Origin: Croceimicrobium hydrocarbonivorans
GTDB taxonomy: Bacteria; Bacteroidota; Bacteroidia; Flavobacteriales; Schleiferiaceae
Direction: 5' to 3'
Assembly: GCF_014524565.1 (NCBI RefSeq)
Contig: NZ_CP060139.1
Location: 806,001 to 870,000 of the forward strand
Length of the DNA stretch: 64,000 nt
Shown here: positions 52,406 to 62,000 of the stretch, one piece after another
Layout of the letters: every line of letters starts with the position of its first letter
How positions within the stretch are numbered: the stretch's first letter is position 1
Made by a program: the position numbers and the translations under genes
The notes under the pieces: generated by a model
What the model saw: only the letters and a program-made list of their open reading frames with translations
What the model was told of the DNA's origin: nothing
Databases searched by the model: none

Positions 52406-53623
52406 TCAATCCAATTTGGAGGCTTTGCTCCCCGCTAGATAAGCACTGGTCCAGGCATGCTGGAAATTATAACCCCCGGTAATGGCGTCCACATTCACAA
52501 ATTCGCCAATCGCATAGAGGCCTGGGTACTTCTTCACTTCATAAGTCTGCATATCCAAGTCTCGTAGGTCGAGGCCTCCGGCAGTAACAAACTCTTCCTT
52601 AAAGGTGGTTTTTCCGCTTACGCCGAAAGGACTGCGTAGCAAATTCTCAAGCAAACGATTAAACTCCTTTTTCGACAAATCTCGATTGGATTTACCCTCC
52701 GGCACCTCGGCCAAATGCAAAATGGCCTTCCACAAACGGGATGGCATATCAAAGGCCCTGCTGTTTGCTACTCCCTTGGCGGGATGGGCGAAAAAATATT
52801 CCTGCAATTGCGTTCTCGCTTCTTCTTCCGAAAGTCCCAGCCAATTAATTAAAATGGGAAACTGATAATTGCGCTCCTTCAAATCCGGGGCATACCAAGC
52901 ACTCAGCTTTAATACTGCTGGCCCCGAAAATCCCCAATGAGTAATTAATAAAGGTCCTTGTTCTTTCCACTTGGTAGCGGGAATTTGCACCCAGGCGTTA
53001 GGCACCGACAGGCCCATCAAATCTTTGAGTGGTGACTGTGGTACATTAAAGGTGAATAAGGAAGGACAAGGCTGAACCCAATTCAAATCAAAGCTCTTTA
53101 AAAAAGCATAGCCACTTTCCTTAGGCTGTCCGCCCAGAGCGAGAATTACCGCCTCACAATCATATGTGGAACGATCACGAAACTCTAATCGATAGCCACC
53201 TTCTTTGGTCTCGAGCTGGATTAAATCCTTTTGCATTTGGATACGCACCCCGGCTTTTTGTGCCGCCTTTTCCAATACCTGAATTACCGATTCACTAGAG
53301 TCGCTTTTGGGAAAAACCCGACCATCAGCCTCCACCTTTAATTCCAGGCCCTGTTCCTCAAACCATGCGCGGGCCTCTGGATATCCAAAACGACCAAAGG
53401 CCTTTTTCAAGGAGCGCCCCCCACGGGGATAGGCCTTCACCAATTCTGAAGTGTAGGGACAGTGGTGTAGCACATTGCAACGTCCACCACCACTTACCCG
53501 AACCTTGGAAAGTAGTTTATTGGATTTCTCAAAAAGGACTACTTCAGTATCGGGGCTGGCAGCATGAATAGCCGCAAAGAAACCGGCCGCTCCCCCACCA
53601 ATTACTGCAATTCGCTTTTTCAC
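52406..53623 (-). CDS. HI0933/YhiN-family flavoprotein
   Basis: A 405-residue FAD protein. RIAVIGGGAAGFFAAIHAA is the dinucleotide-binding motif; SNKLLSKVRVSGGGRCNVLH is the HI0933 hallmark; AVILALGGQP, THWGFSGPAVLKLSAW and the C-terminal GLYAIGEFVNVDAITGGYNFQHAW (in parts) complete it. The reaction is unknown; an NAD(P)H oxidoreductase is assumed. Third gene of the lysA operon, overlapping the acetyltransferase by four bases. Confidence 0.92.
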   Translation of the reverse strand: MKKRIAVIGGGAAGFFAAIHAASPDTEVVLFEKSNKLLSKVRVSGGGRCNVLHHCPYTSELVKAYPRGGRSLKKAFGRFGYPEARAWFEEQGLELKVEADGRVFPKSDSSESVIQVLEKAAQKAGVRIQMQKDLIQLETKEGGYRLEFRDRSTYDCEAVILALGGQPKESGYAFLKSFDLNWVQPCPSLFTFNVPQSPLKDLMGLSVPNAWVQIPATKWKEQGPLLITHWGFSGPAVLKLSAWYAPDLKERNYQFPILINWLGLSEEEARTQLQEYFFAHPAKGVANSRAFDMPSRLWKAILHLAEVPEGKSNRDLSKKEFNRLLENLLRSPFGVSGKTTFKEEFVTAGGLDLRDLDMQTYEVKKYPGLYAIGEFVNVDAITGGYNFQHAWTSAYLAGSKASKLD

Positions 53624-54084
53624 TCCTGTTTATTGAGCCACCACTTGCAATTCCACCATTCGGTTTCAATGCCTGCGCCCATTTTCTCATAAAAGCGCAC
53701 GGCGGATTCATTCCAATCCAGTACCTGCCAATCCAATCGCTTTGCACCAGCTTCTTTCGCATAATCGGCGGTAGCTTCTAGTAGCATTTTGCCGTAGCCT
53801 TTACCGCGATGTTCAGGTTCAACGATTAAATCTTCAAGGTAATAACAGGCTCCTTTCCAAGTCGAATAGCGAGGATAAAACAATGAAATGCCGATAATAC
53901 CGTCCTGAGCATGCTTTAGCACTAAGTACTCGAAACGGCCCATTTCCCAGTCTTCCAAAAGCTCCGCCTCGGTGGTAATCACTTCCTGCGGCGCCTTCTC
54001 GAAATCGGCCAAAGCCTTGATCAGGCGCAGTAAATCAGAGATATCCTCTGCACAGCCTCGAATAATTTCTACTTCTGTGGCCAT
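53620..54084 (-). CDS. GNAT N-acetyltransferase, SSAT-like
   Basis: A 154-residue acetyltransferase. LLRLIKALADFEKAPQEV near the N-terminus and YYLEDLIVEPEHRGKGYGKMLL (acetyl-CoA loop RGKGYG) plus RLDWQVLDWNESAVRFYEKMGA (in parts) resemble spermidine/spermine and thialysine acetyltransferases. The substrate is probably a diamine or amino-acid side chain (inference). It overlaps lysA by 16 bases and the flavoprotein by four. Confidence 0.9.
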   Translation of the reverse strand: MATEVEIIRGCAEDISDLLRLIKALADFEKAPQEVITTEAELLEDWEMGRFEYLVLKHAQDGIIGISLFYPRYSTWKGACYYLEDLIVEPEHRGKGYGKMLLEATADYAKEAGAKRLDWQVLDWNESAVRFYEKMGAGIETEWWNCKWWLNKQE

Positions 54085-55313
54085 TCCATTTCCACTTGGT
54101 TATGCAGGAGGTCCTCTAAATTCTGACGACGAGTAATCAAATGCGCCTTGCCTTTATGCACCAATACCTCGGCTGGTTTATAGCGACTGTTGTAATTATT
54201 GGCCATGGTAAAGCAATAGGCTCCGGCATTGCGGAAGGCTAAAATATCACCCTGACGTACCTCAGCGATCTGGCGATCATTGGCGAAGGTGTCGGTTTCG
54301 CAGATATAGCCAACAACGGTATAAACTCGCGGATCAGCCTTGGGATTGCTAATATTCTCTATATGATGGTAGGCATCGTAAAACATAGGACGAATCAAGT
54401 GATTCATACCTGTATCTACCTGAGCAAAAACGGTGGCTGTGGTTTGCTTTAAGCCATTTACCTGACAGCAAAAAGTTCCGGATTCAGACACCAGGAATTT
54501 ACCAGGTTCGAATTCAATTTCAAGTTCTCTTCCATATTCCGCGCAGAACTCCTTGAACATACCAGTCATTTTTTGCCCCAACTCCTCAACATTTGTGGCA
54601 ATGTCATCTGCCTTATAAGGCACCTTAAAACCGCTACCAAAGTCTAGGTATTTCAAATCGGGGAAATCGCGAGCTACATCAAATAATAATTGGGCTCCTA
54701 CCAAAAAGGTATCTACATCCAGAATATCGCTTCCGGTATGCATGTGCACACCTTCTACATTGAGGTTCAGGCTTTGCACCAAGCGCTCTAGATGGCGACG
54801 TTGATGAATACTAATTCCGAATTTGGAGTCGATATGCCCTACGGAAATCTTGCTATGACCACCAGCCATAATATGGGGATTCATCCGGATACATACGGGA
54901 TAGCTATTACCGTATTTAGCGCCAAACTGCTCCAGGATGCTGAGGTTATCGATATTGATACGTACACCATGGGCCACGGCCTTTTCAATTTCGGCCATAG
55001 AAACTCCATTGGGAGTGTAGATGATTTCTTCGGCGGCAAAGCCTGCTCTAAGGCCTAATTCCACTTCTTGAATAGAAACAGTATCCAAACCGGCTCCCAA
55101 TTGCTGGAAGAAGCGAAGCACATTAATATTGCTTAGCGCTTTACATGCGTAGTTAATCTTAAGCTTCGATCCTTTAAAAGCCTTTTGCAAACGTTTATAT
55201 TGGGCCTCCATCTTGGCCGTATCGTATATGTAAAGCGGGCTTCCAAAATCTTCGCAGATCTGGCGTACATCCAGTCCGCCAATCTCGTAGTGATCGTTCT
55301 TAAGTTGTAACAT
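54069..55313 (-). CDS. lysA: Diaminopimelate decarboxylase
   Basis: A 414-residue PLP enzyme that makes lysine from meso-diaminopimelate. The PLP lysine is in LKINYACKALSN; GVHMHTGSDI, LDFGSGFKVPY, FEPGKFLVSESGTF and the active-site Cys region VGYICETDTFAND follow. The frame reaches 55385, but the ATG at 55313 opens the conserved N-terminus and lies 17 bases after a -7 box, so the longer start is rejected. First gene of lysA-GNAT-flavoprotein. DAP-type peptidoglycan is implied. Confidence 0.95.
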   Translation of the reverse strand: MLQLKNDHYEIGGLDVRQICEDFGSPLYIYDTAKMEAQYKRLQKAFKGSKLKINYACKALSNINVLRFFQQLGAGLDTVSIQEVELGLRAGFAAEEIIYTPNGVSMAEIEKAVAHGVRINIDNLSILEQFGAKYGNSYPVCIRMNPHIMAGGHSKISVGHIDSKFGISIHQRRHLERLVQSLNLNVEGVHMHTGSDILDVDTFLVGAQLLFDVARDFPDLKYLDFGSGFKVPYKADDIATNVEELGQKMTGMFKEFCAEYGRELEIEFEPGKFLVSESGTFCCQVNGLKQTTATVFAQVDTGMNHLIRPMFYDAYHHIENISNPKADPRVYTVVGYICETDTFANDRQIAEVRQGDILAFRNAGAYCFTMANNYNSRYKPAEVLVHKGKAHLITRRQNLEDLLHNQVEMEWPQK

Positions 55314-55330
55314 TATAATTATTATTGCCG

Positions 55331-55338
55331 CAAAGGTA
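55331..55338 (-). promoter_or_regulatory. Putative -7 box of the lysA operon
   Basis: Minus-strand TACCTTTG matches TAnnTTTG 17 bases before the lysA ATG. The box overlaps the first possible ATG (55338) of the divergent membrane-protein gene. Confidence 0.55.
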
Positions 55339-55361
55339 TGAATGACCATCCATCCAATTCC

Positions 55362-55844
55362 ATGAAGGACTATACTGAAATTCAAATGATCCGTAATTGG
55401 CTCCTTTGGATTATCCTAATTGCCCTCTTACTCTTTTTCACTTTCGCTACGGTTTCGCAATTAATCTTTGGCATTCCGGTAGGCGAAAATCCTATGCCCT
55501 CCTGGGCTTTAATTGCCGGGACATTATTCATTGCCTTTATCACCGTTGTGATGGCAAGAACCCAATTGATCCTTAACATCGACACCAAAACATTGATGAT
55601 TCAGTTTGGAGCTTTGGGCCGAATGGAAAGAAATTGGTCGGAAGTTTCCAAAGTGAAAATCATCAATATGCCATTGGCCAGCGTAGGAAAAAGAAAGCAT
55701 CCCCAATATGGAGATCTCTACAATGCCGGTGGCAAGCAGGGGCTTTTAATAGAGTTTAAAGATCAAAGCAAGGTTTTGGTTTCAAGCCGCCAAGCGGAAA
55801 AACTGAAGGCTTATTTAAAGCAAATTAAAAAGCTGAAAGACTGA
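55362..55844 (+). CDS. Small membrane protein with PH-like cytoplasmic domain
   Basis: About 160 residues from the ATG at 55362 (55338 or 55386 are also possible). Two membrane helices come early (NWLLWIILIALLLFFTFATV and WALIAGTLFIAFITVVMA). The rest, with LILNIDTKTLMIQFGALGR, WSEVSKVKIINMPL and GLLIEFKDQSKVLVSSRQ, looks like a bacterial PH domain (bPH/YdbT-like). Function unknown. It is divergent from lysA and 45 bases before fbp. Confidence 0.65.
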   Translation: MKDYTEIQMIRNWLLWIILIALLLFFTFATVSQLIFGIPVGENPMPSWALIAGTLFIAFITVVMARTQLILNIDTKTLMIQFGALGRMERNWSEVSKVKIINMPLASVGKRKHPQYGDLYNAGGKQGLLIEFKDQSKVLVSSRQAEKLKAYLKQIKKLKD

Positions 55845-55863
55845 ATATTTTAGACGGTCCCGC

Positions 55864-55871
55864 TAAATTTG
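55864..55871 (+). promoter_or_regulatory. Putative -7 box of fbp
   Basis: TAAATTTG matches TAnnTTTG 18 bases before the ATG at 55890. It rules out the longer TTG start at 55869, which lies inside the box. Confidence 0.55.
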
Positions 55872-55889
55872 CTGCATACCTCTCAATCC

Positions 55890-56900
55890 ATGGAAAGACA
55901 TATTACTCTGGGTGAGTTCATCATCCAAAACCAAAAAGACTTCCCTTATGCCAAGGGAGAACTCAGTGCTTTGCTTAGCTCCATTCGCCTCGCCGGTAAA
56001 ATGGTTAATCAAGAAATCAATAAGGCCGGTTTAGCCAATATTATTGGTGCCGCTGGTGTGGAGAACGTTCAAGGTGAAGCCCAGCAAAAACTTGATGTTT
56101 TAGCCAATGACATGTTTATCAGCACCCTGCGCAAGAGGGGCGAAATTTGTGGTTTGGCTAGTGAAGAAATGGAAGAACACATTGTGTTTAACGATGAAAT
56201 TCATTCCAATGCACGCTATGTAGTATTGATCGATCCTCTGGATGGTAGCAGCAATATTGATGTTAACGTATCGGTTGGTACCATCTTTAGCATATTCCGC
56301 CGGGTGAGTGAGCCTGGTACTCCCGTGACCTTGGAAGACTTTTTACAACCTGGTCATAAACAAGTGGCAGCAGGATATTTGGTTTACGGCACCTCTACCA
56401 TGTTGGTATACACTACCGGAAATGGAGTGCATGGCTTTACCTACGACCCGGGAATTGGTAGCTTCTTCCTTTCGCATCCTAATATGCGAGTGAAGGAAAA
56501 CGGCAAGATTTACTCCATCAATGAAGGGAACTATGTACATATGCCCGAGGGGGTAAAAAAGTACATTAAGTGGTGCCAGGAATTAGACCCTGCGACCAAT
56601 CGCCCTCTCACCTCTCGTTATATTGGCTCCTTGGTAGCTGACTTCCATCGCAACCTTTTAAAAGGCGGGATTTATATCTACCCCAAGGGAACCAAAGCCC
56701 CAAAAGGAAAACTGCGCTTATTATATGAGTGCAATCCGATGGCCTTCTTGATTGAACAAGCGGGTGGAAAAGCCAGCGACGGCCATACTCGAATTATGGA
56801 TATCCTCCCTACCGAATTACACGAGCGCGTTCCCTTCTTCTGTGGAAGCTCTGAAATGGTAGATCAAGCAGAAGCCTTTTTGCGTGAGTATCAAGACTAA
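55890..56900 (+). CDS. fbp: Fructose-1,6-bisphosphatase, class I
   Basis: A 336-residue gluconeogenic enzyme that hydrolyses fructose 1,6-bisphosphate. Metal and catalytic motifs are complete: [51 protein letters not shown] (in parts), TRYIGS-type [14 protein letters not shown], and [20 protein letters not shown] (in parts). The ATG at 55890 gives [10 protein letters not shown], the usual N-terminus. A strong two-way terminator follows. Confidence 0.97.
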   Translation: MERHITLGEFIIQNQKDFPYAKGELSALLSSIRLAGKMVNQEINKAGLANIIGAAGVENVQGEAQQKLDVLANDMFISTLRKRGEICGLASEEMEEHIVFNDEIHSNARYVVLIDPLDGSSNIDVNVSVGTIFSIFRRVSEPGTPVTLEDFLQPGHKQVAAGYLVYGTSTMLVYTTGNGVHGFTYDPGIGSFFLSHPNMRVKENGKIYSINEGNYVHMPEGVKKYIKWCQELDPATNRPLTSRYIGSLVADFHRNLLKGGIYIYPKGTKAPKGKLRLLYECNPMAFLIEQAGGKASDGHTRIMDILPTELHERVPFFCGSSEMVDQAEAFLREYQD

Positions 56901-56943
56901 TTTTTTCATTTCAGGCTTAGAACAAGCCCCGAAATATTCCCAT

Positions 56944-56976
56944 AAAAAAAGCGGCCTCCGATGAGAGCCGCTTTTT
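56944..56976. terminator. Bidirectional terminator between fbp and the LytTR gene
   Basis: AAAAAGCGGC and GCCGCTTTTT form a 10-bp stem around CTCCGATGAGA. T runs occur on both strands, so it can serve fbp (plus) and the convergent LytTR gene (minus), though the latter ends 110 bases away. Confidence 0.85.
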
Positions 56977-57086
56977 GGTTGAGGGGGAAGGAAAATGGTT
57001 TGATAACCGTTGGCTAAAGTCGCCTATCCCCCGCTATTCCTCAAATGTCTGGCATTAATAACCGAAATTCCGGCACGAAATACAGC

Positions 57087-58832
57087 TTAAGCCTCTCCCT
57101 CAAATCGCTTTTTAAGGTCCTCCTTATAAGTTCTGGAGACAGGCAGTTCCTTTCCATCCTCGAGGAGAACCTTGGTGGCATAAACTGCTTTCAAGAAAGA
57201 AGCTTGCACTAAATAACTCCGATGGATACGAATAAAGTCATGGCCACTCAATTGCTCTTCCATTGCTTTAAGGGTACTGCGCTCCACTTCCGGGTTTTTA
57301 CGATTCTTTAAAAACAAGTTCACATAGTGCCCATCCGACTCGAGGTAGATCAAATCCTCAATATTGATTACCGCTTTTGATTTCAATCGCAATTGACTGG
57401 GCAATTCCGGCTCGGGGGCCTGATGTTCGTCAATTAAACTAAATTTTGCGCTTTCAAGCTTCGTGATATTGCTAAGAGCTTCGGCACTTAAGCGCGCTGC
57501 TTCGGCCTCTTCCGCTTCTCGCTCCGAAGTAATTCTTTTGGCCTTTTTACGACTGAGCCAAAAGATAAGACTCCCTAAGGCCAGGAAAACTAAAACAACC
57601 ATCAGGGCCATTTTATAGGAACGTACCTTTTCCTCTTGCTGCCCTCTTAAAGCAGCCATCTCAATTTCATTACTTGCCTGTTTTATTTTAGCGGCATCTC
57701 GCTTTTGGCCCAGCTCAGCCTGTTTCTGTTTACTTAAACGCAAATACTTCAATGCCGAATCGGCCTCGCCTTTCAACTCAAAATGATGGGCAAAGGCTTC
57801 CAAATATTCAGGATCATTTAAAAAGTAGTTTTGATTGGGACTTTGCCGAATGGAATCGAAATAAGGGGCACCAGCCTCATAATCACCTTTATTATTGGCC
57901 ATGCTTAAACTAAGCATCCATAAATTTTCCAAAGTCCGACCGCGGCCTCTCCCTCGTGGCGGCATTAAGCTATAGGCACTATCTAAATAAACCTGTGCCG
58001 TATCCCATGCTGCCAGTTTGCTGTAGTTCCGAGACAGATTTGCCAAAACCTCCACCTGATCGAATAATGAACCCATTTCCTGATGAATGGTCAAGGCCTT
58101 ATGTAAATAATAAATGGCTGAATCAAAATTGCCCAAGGCCCGATGAGCTACCGCGATATTATTATAGGAGCGAGCTTCGATATTGCGATCCGGAACTTTA
58201 TTGCTGTTTTTTAGCGCCTTTTGAAACCAGCGCAATGCTTCTTCTTCCTGATGAATCCTACCATATAATGAACCCAAACTAAGATAAGTAAGAGCAATAC
58301 CCTGATAATCGATCCTTTGCTGGATCAAGGCGGTCTCCTTCATCAGCACTACAGCGGAATCATAGGACTCGCGCATCATTAGCGCATTCGCCATATTTTT
58401 AATGGCCACCGCATACTGCAGGCTATCTTGGTCCTCCATCGCCAAGCGGCGTAGAATATGAAAACTGGAATCACCACTTTCAAATTGGCGAATCCGATAA
58501 TAGGATATTCCCAAATTCTTGAGTACAACCTCATAATTAAAGCGATCATCGTAGTGTTCGCCCTCTTTTAAATGACTGAGTGATTTTTTAAAATTTTTGG
58601 CGGCTTCGGTAGGATTGGCTGAAAATGTTCCGGCCAGGCCTTTTAAGAAATAAGCCCGCCCCAAGGCAACTGAATCATCCGTGTATTGCAATAGGCCCTG
58701 AGCGATTGAATCCAGAACCTTAGGATTTCGAATATCCTGTAAAGATGCTTCTACCCATTTCTCCTTTTCTCCCTGAGCATAAGCACCATAAGTCACGAGA
58801 AGCCCCAATACTGCCCCCAATATTCTCTTCAT
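57087..58832 (-). CDS. Membrane TPR sensor with LytTR DNA-binding domain
   Basis: A 581-residue one-component regulator. Signal peptide (ends AYAQ, about residue 20), then about seven tetratricopeptide repeats (residues 50-380, for example RSYNNIAVAHRALGNFDSAIYY in parts), a helical stalk, one membrane helix (MALMVVLVFLALGSLIFWL, about 408-426), a coiled-coil linker rich in Glu/Ala, and a C-terminal LytTR domain (INIEDLIYLESDGHYVNLFL in parts, then HRSYLV and VSRTYKEDL). So periplasmic TPRs would sense and a cytoplasmic LytTR would bind DNA. The target is unknown. The ATG at 58832 gives the clean signal peptide. Confidence 0.88.
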   Translation of the reverse strand: MKRILGAVLGLLVTYGAYAQGEKEKWVEASLQDIRNPKVLDSIAQGLLQYTDDSVALGRAYFLKGLAGTFSANPTEAAKNFKKSLSHLKEGEHYDDRFNYEVVLKNLGISYYRIRQFESGDSSFHILRRLAMEDQDSLQYAVAIKNMANALMMRESYDSAVVLMKETALIQQRIDYQGIALTYLSLGSLYGRIHQEEEALRWFQKALKNSNKVPDRNIEARSYNNIAVAHRALGNFDSAIYYLHKALTIHQEMGSLFDQVEVLANLSRNYSKLAAWDTAQVYLDSAYSLMPPRGRGRGRTLENLWMLSLSMANNKGDYEAGAPYFDSIRQSPNQNYFLNDPEYLEAFAHHFELKGEADSALKYLRLSKQKQAELGQKRDAAKIKQASNEIEMAALRGQQEEKVRSYKMALMVVLVFLALGSLIFWLSRKKAKRITSEREAEEAEAARLSAEALSNITKLESAKFSLIDEHQAPEPELPSQLRLKSKAVINIEDLIYLESDGHYVNLFLKNRKNPEVERSTLKAMEEQLSGHDFIRIHRSYLVQASFLKAVYATKVLLEDGKELPVSRTYKEDLKKRFEGEA

Positions 58833-59035
58833 CTTCCTTCGATTTTGACAATCCCCTCGAGGGCAATATAGTTTCATTATTACACTAAGGCAAGCCGAAT
58901 CTGGATAAAAATATGCCCGAAAGCCAGACCCAGCAAGGGGTTTAGAAGCTAATCCACTACTTAACAGTTAGATGAACCTGGCATTATCAAATTTTAAATC
59001 TCAATTTTCGGGTTCCGGCTCAAAGCCTCAACTCT

Positions 59036-59043
59036 TACCTTTG
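59036..59043 (+). promoter_or_regulatory. Putative -7 box of mfd
   Basis: TACCTTTG matches TAnnTTTG 51 bases before the mfd ATG. Transcription would begin just before the stem-loop at 59053-59079. Confidence 0.55.
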
Positions 59044-59052
59044 CGCGCTCAC

Positions 59053-59079
59053 ACCATCCCTCAATTAAGAGTGGATGGT
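59053..59079 (+). promoter_or_regulatory. Stem-loop at the 5' end of the mfd transcript
   Basis: ACCATCC-CTC and GAG-T-GGATGGT form a 10-bp stem with one bulged T around the loop AATTAA. No T run follows, so it is not a terminator. It occupies nearly all of the predicted leader. Confidence 0.5.
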
Positions 59080-59094
59080 TTAATGGTTTAGGGC

Positions 59095-62000
59095 ATGGCC
59101 TACAAGGCAAGTAATTTTCTGGAGCGCTATTCGGATGATCAGCGCATTAAACTCATTCTTGATCAGTGGTCTAAAGCAGATCCTCAAAAGCTTGAAATTA
59201 GAGGTATCTCAGGATCGCTTGGCGCCATTGCCCTGGCCCAAAGCTTTCAACAAAGTGAAATACCGCATCTGATAATCCTAAATGATAAGGAGCAAGCGGC
59301 CTATTTTCTCAATGATTTGGAAGGTTTGATTGGTGAGAAAGATGTGCTTTTCTATCCCGCTTCCTATCGTCGACCTTATGACACCGAAGAAACAGACAAT
59401 GCCAATGTCCTTTTACGAGCAGAGGTATTAAACCGCTTGAACAGCCGGAAGAAACCCGCCATTCTGGTTAGCTATGCCGATGCGCTTTTCGAAAAGGTAG
59501 TGACGCGCAAAAGCCTTAGTGCCCACACCTTTAGCATTAGAACCGGCGATGAGCTTAGCATTGATTTCCTGAATGAAACCCTCTTCGAATATCAATTTGA
59601 AAGAGTGGACTTCGTAATTGAGCCTGGACAGTTTTCCGTTCGAGGTGGTATAGTGGATGTGTATTCCTTCTCCCATGATCAGCCTTTCCGGATTGAGTTT
59701 TTCGATGATGAAATTGAAAGCATTCGAACCTTCGATATCGAAAGCCAACTGAGTATTGATCAGGTGAAGCGTATTCAATTAGTACCGAATGTAGAAAACA
59801 AGGTACTGATGGAAAGTCGGGAAAGTTTTCTGGAGTACATAGGTCCCAAAACCATCGTTTGGACCCAAAATTCAAATCTGATTGGGAGCAAACTTCAAGA
59901 TCTTTATGAAAAGGCCCTGGAACTTTTTCGGGAGATCAACTCCGATATCAGTCGCAGTGAACCGGCGGAACTCTATATAAACAAGGAATTATTTCATCAG
60001 CACTTAAAGAACTTCCATCAACTGGAGTGGCAGGCGGATGCTGGCTTTGAGGCCAATTTAAAAATCGAATTCAACTCTAAACCTCAACCCAGCTTCAATA
60101 AGAAGTTTGAGCTCCTCGTAGATGATCTGCGCAAGCATAGCGAAGAAGATTATGACAATTTCCTGCTTTGCCTCAATCAAACCCAGGTAGAACGTTTCGA
60201 TGCCATTTTCGAAGACATTGGCAAGGAGGTTAAGTTTCAACCTATTGTACACACTCTGCATGAGGGCTTTATTGACCAGGAAGCCAAAACCCTGGTTTAT
60301 ACCGACCATCAAATTTTCGAGCGTTATCAGAAATTCCGTTTAAGAACCGGCTACGAAAAGCGTCAGGCGGTAAGCCTTAAGGAGCTCACCGCTTTGCAGG
60401 TTGGGGATTATATCACCCACATTGACCATGGTATTGGGGAGTTCGGTGGACTGCAAAAAATTGAGGTCAACGGCAAGCATCAAGAAGCAATTAAACTGAT
60501 TTACAGCGGAGGCGATGTGCTCTATGTGAGCATTCACTCTTTGCATAAGATCAGCCGCTATAATGGCAAAGAAGGCACGGTGCCCTCGGTGCATAAACTG
60601 GGATCAGGAGTTTGGCAAAAAACTAAGTCCAAGGCTAAGACTCGCGTTAAAAAGGTGGCCTTCGACCTTATAAAGCTTTATGCTAAACGTAAGGCTACGC
60701 ATGGTTTTCAGTTTTCACCAGACAATTATTTACAGCACGAATTAGAGGCTTCCTTTATTTATGAGGATACGCCCGATCAAGAATCGGCTACTCAGGCCAT
60801 TAAGCAGGACATGGAAGCGCAAACCCCAATGGACCGTCTTATTTGTGGAGATGTTGGCTTCGGAAAAACAGAATTGGCGGTACGAGCAGCCTTTAAGGCG
60901 GTATGCGATAGCAAGCAAGTGGCGGTTTTGGTGCCTACAACTATTCTCGCCTTTCAACATCATAAAACCTTTAGCAAACGATTGGCCGATTTCCCATGCC
61001 GAGTTGAGTATATAAACAGATTTCGCAGTAGGAAAGAGCAAACCGAAATCCTGAAAGATTTAGAAGATGGCAAGGTTGATATCATTATTGGCACCCATCG
61101 CCTGGTGGGTAAGGACATCAAGTTTAAAGACTTAGGACTGCTGGTTATTGATGAGGAGCAAAAATTTGGCGTAAGCGTTAAGGACAAGCTCAAGAACCTA
61201 AAGGTGAATGTGGATACCCTTACCCTAACGGCCACACCCATTCCGCGAACCTTGCAGTTTTCACTGATGCAGGCGCGAGACCTGAGTGTAATGACTACTC
61301 CGCCACCCAACCGCCACCCCATTGAAACCCAATTGATTCCCTTTAATGAGGAAATCATCCGCGACAGCTTGCGCTATGAATTAAGCAGAGGTGGACAGGT
61401 TTTCTTCATCCACAACCGAGTGGAGAATATTAAAGAAGTGGCGGGTATGCTGCAAAGGCTAATACCAGATGCGAAAATGGGTATTGGTCATGGCCAGATG
61501 GAAGGCAAAAAATTAGAGCAGTTAATGTTGCAATTTATTGATGGTGAATTCGATATTCTGGTGGCTACCTCAATTATTGAAAATGGTTTGGATGTACCTA
61601 ATGCGAATACCATCATCATTAATAATGCACAAAATATAGGCCTGAGCGATCTGCATCAAATGCGAGGTCGCGTGGGTCGAAGCAATAAAAAGGCCTTCTG
61701 TAAATTAATTACTCCTCCCCTTTCGGCGATGAGCGATGAAGCCCGCAAAAGAATGCAGGCCATCGAAAAATTCAGTGATTTGGGAAGCGGCTTCCATATT
61801 GCCATGCGCGATTTAGAAATCCGGGGAGCCGGGGATTTATTGGGTGCTGAACAAAGTGGCTTTATCAATGATATTGGCTTTGATACCTTCCAAAAAATCC
61901 TTGCTGAAGCAATAGAAGAACTCAAGGAAACTGAGTTTAAAGATCTCTATGCCGAAGAATTAAAGAACAAGGAAAGCATCAGCGATACCCTATTGGATAC

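Noticed and set aside
55338-55361. Longer start (ATG 55338) for the PH-like membrane protein
   Set aside because: The codon lies inside the lysA -7 box; starts at 55362 or 55386 give a membrane protein without the unrelated polar residues, though this is not settled.
60960-61358. A 132-codon frame antisense to mfd
   Set aside because: Ser/Leu-rich shadow opposite the helicase motifs.
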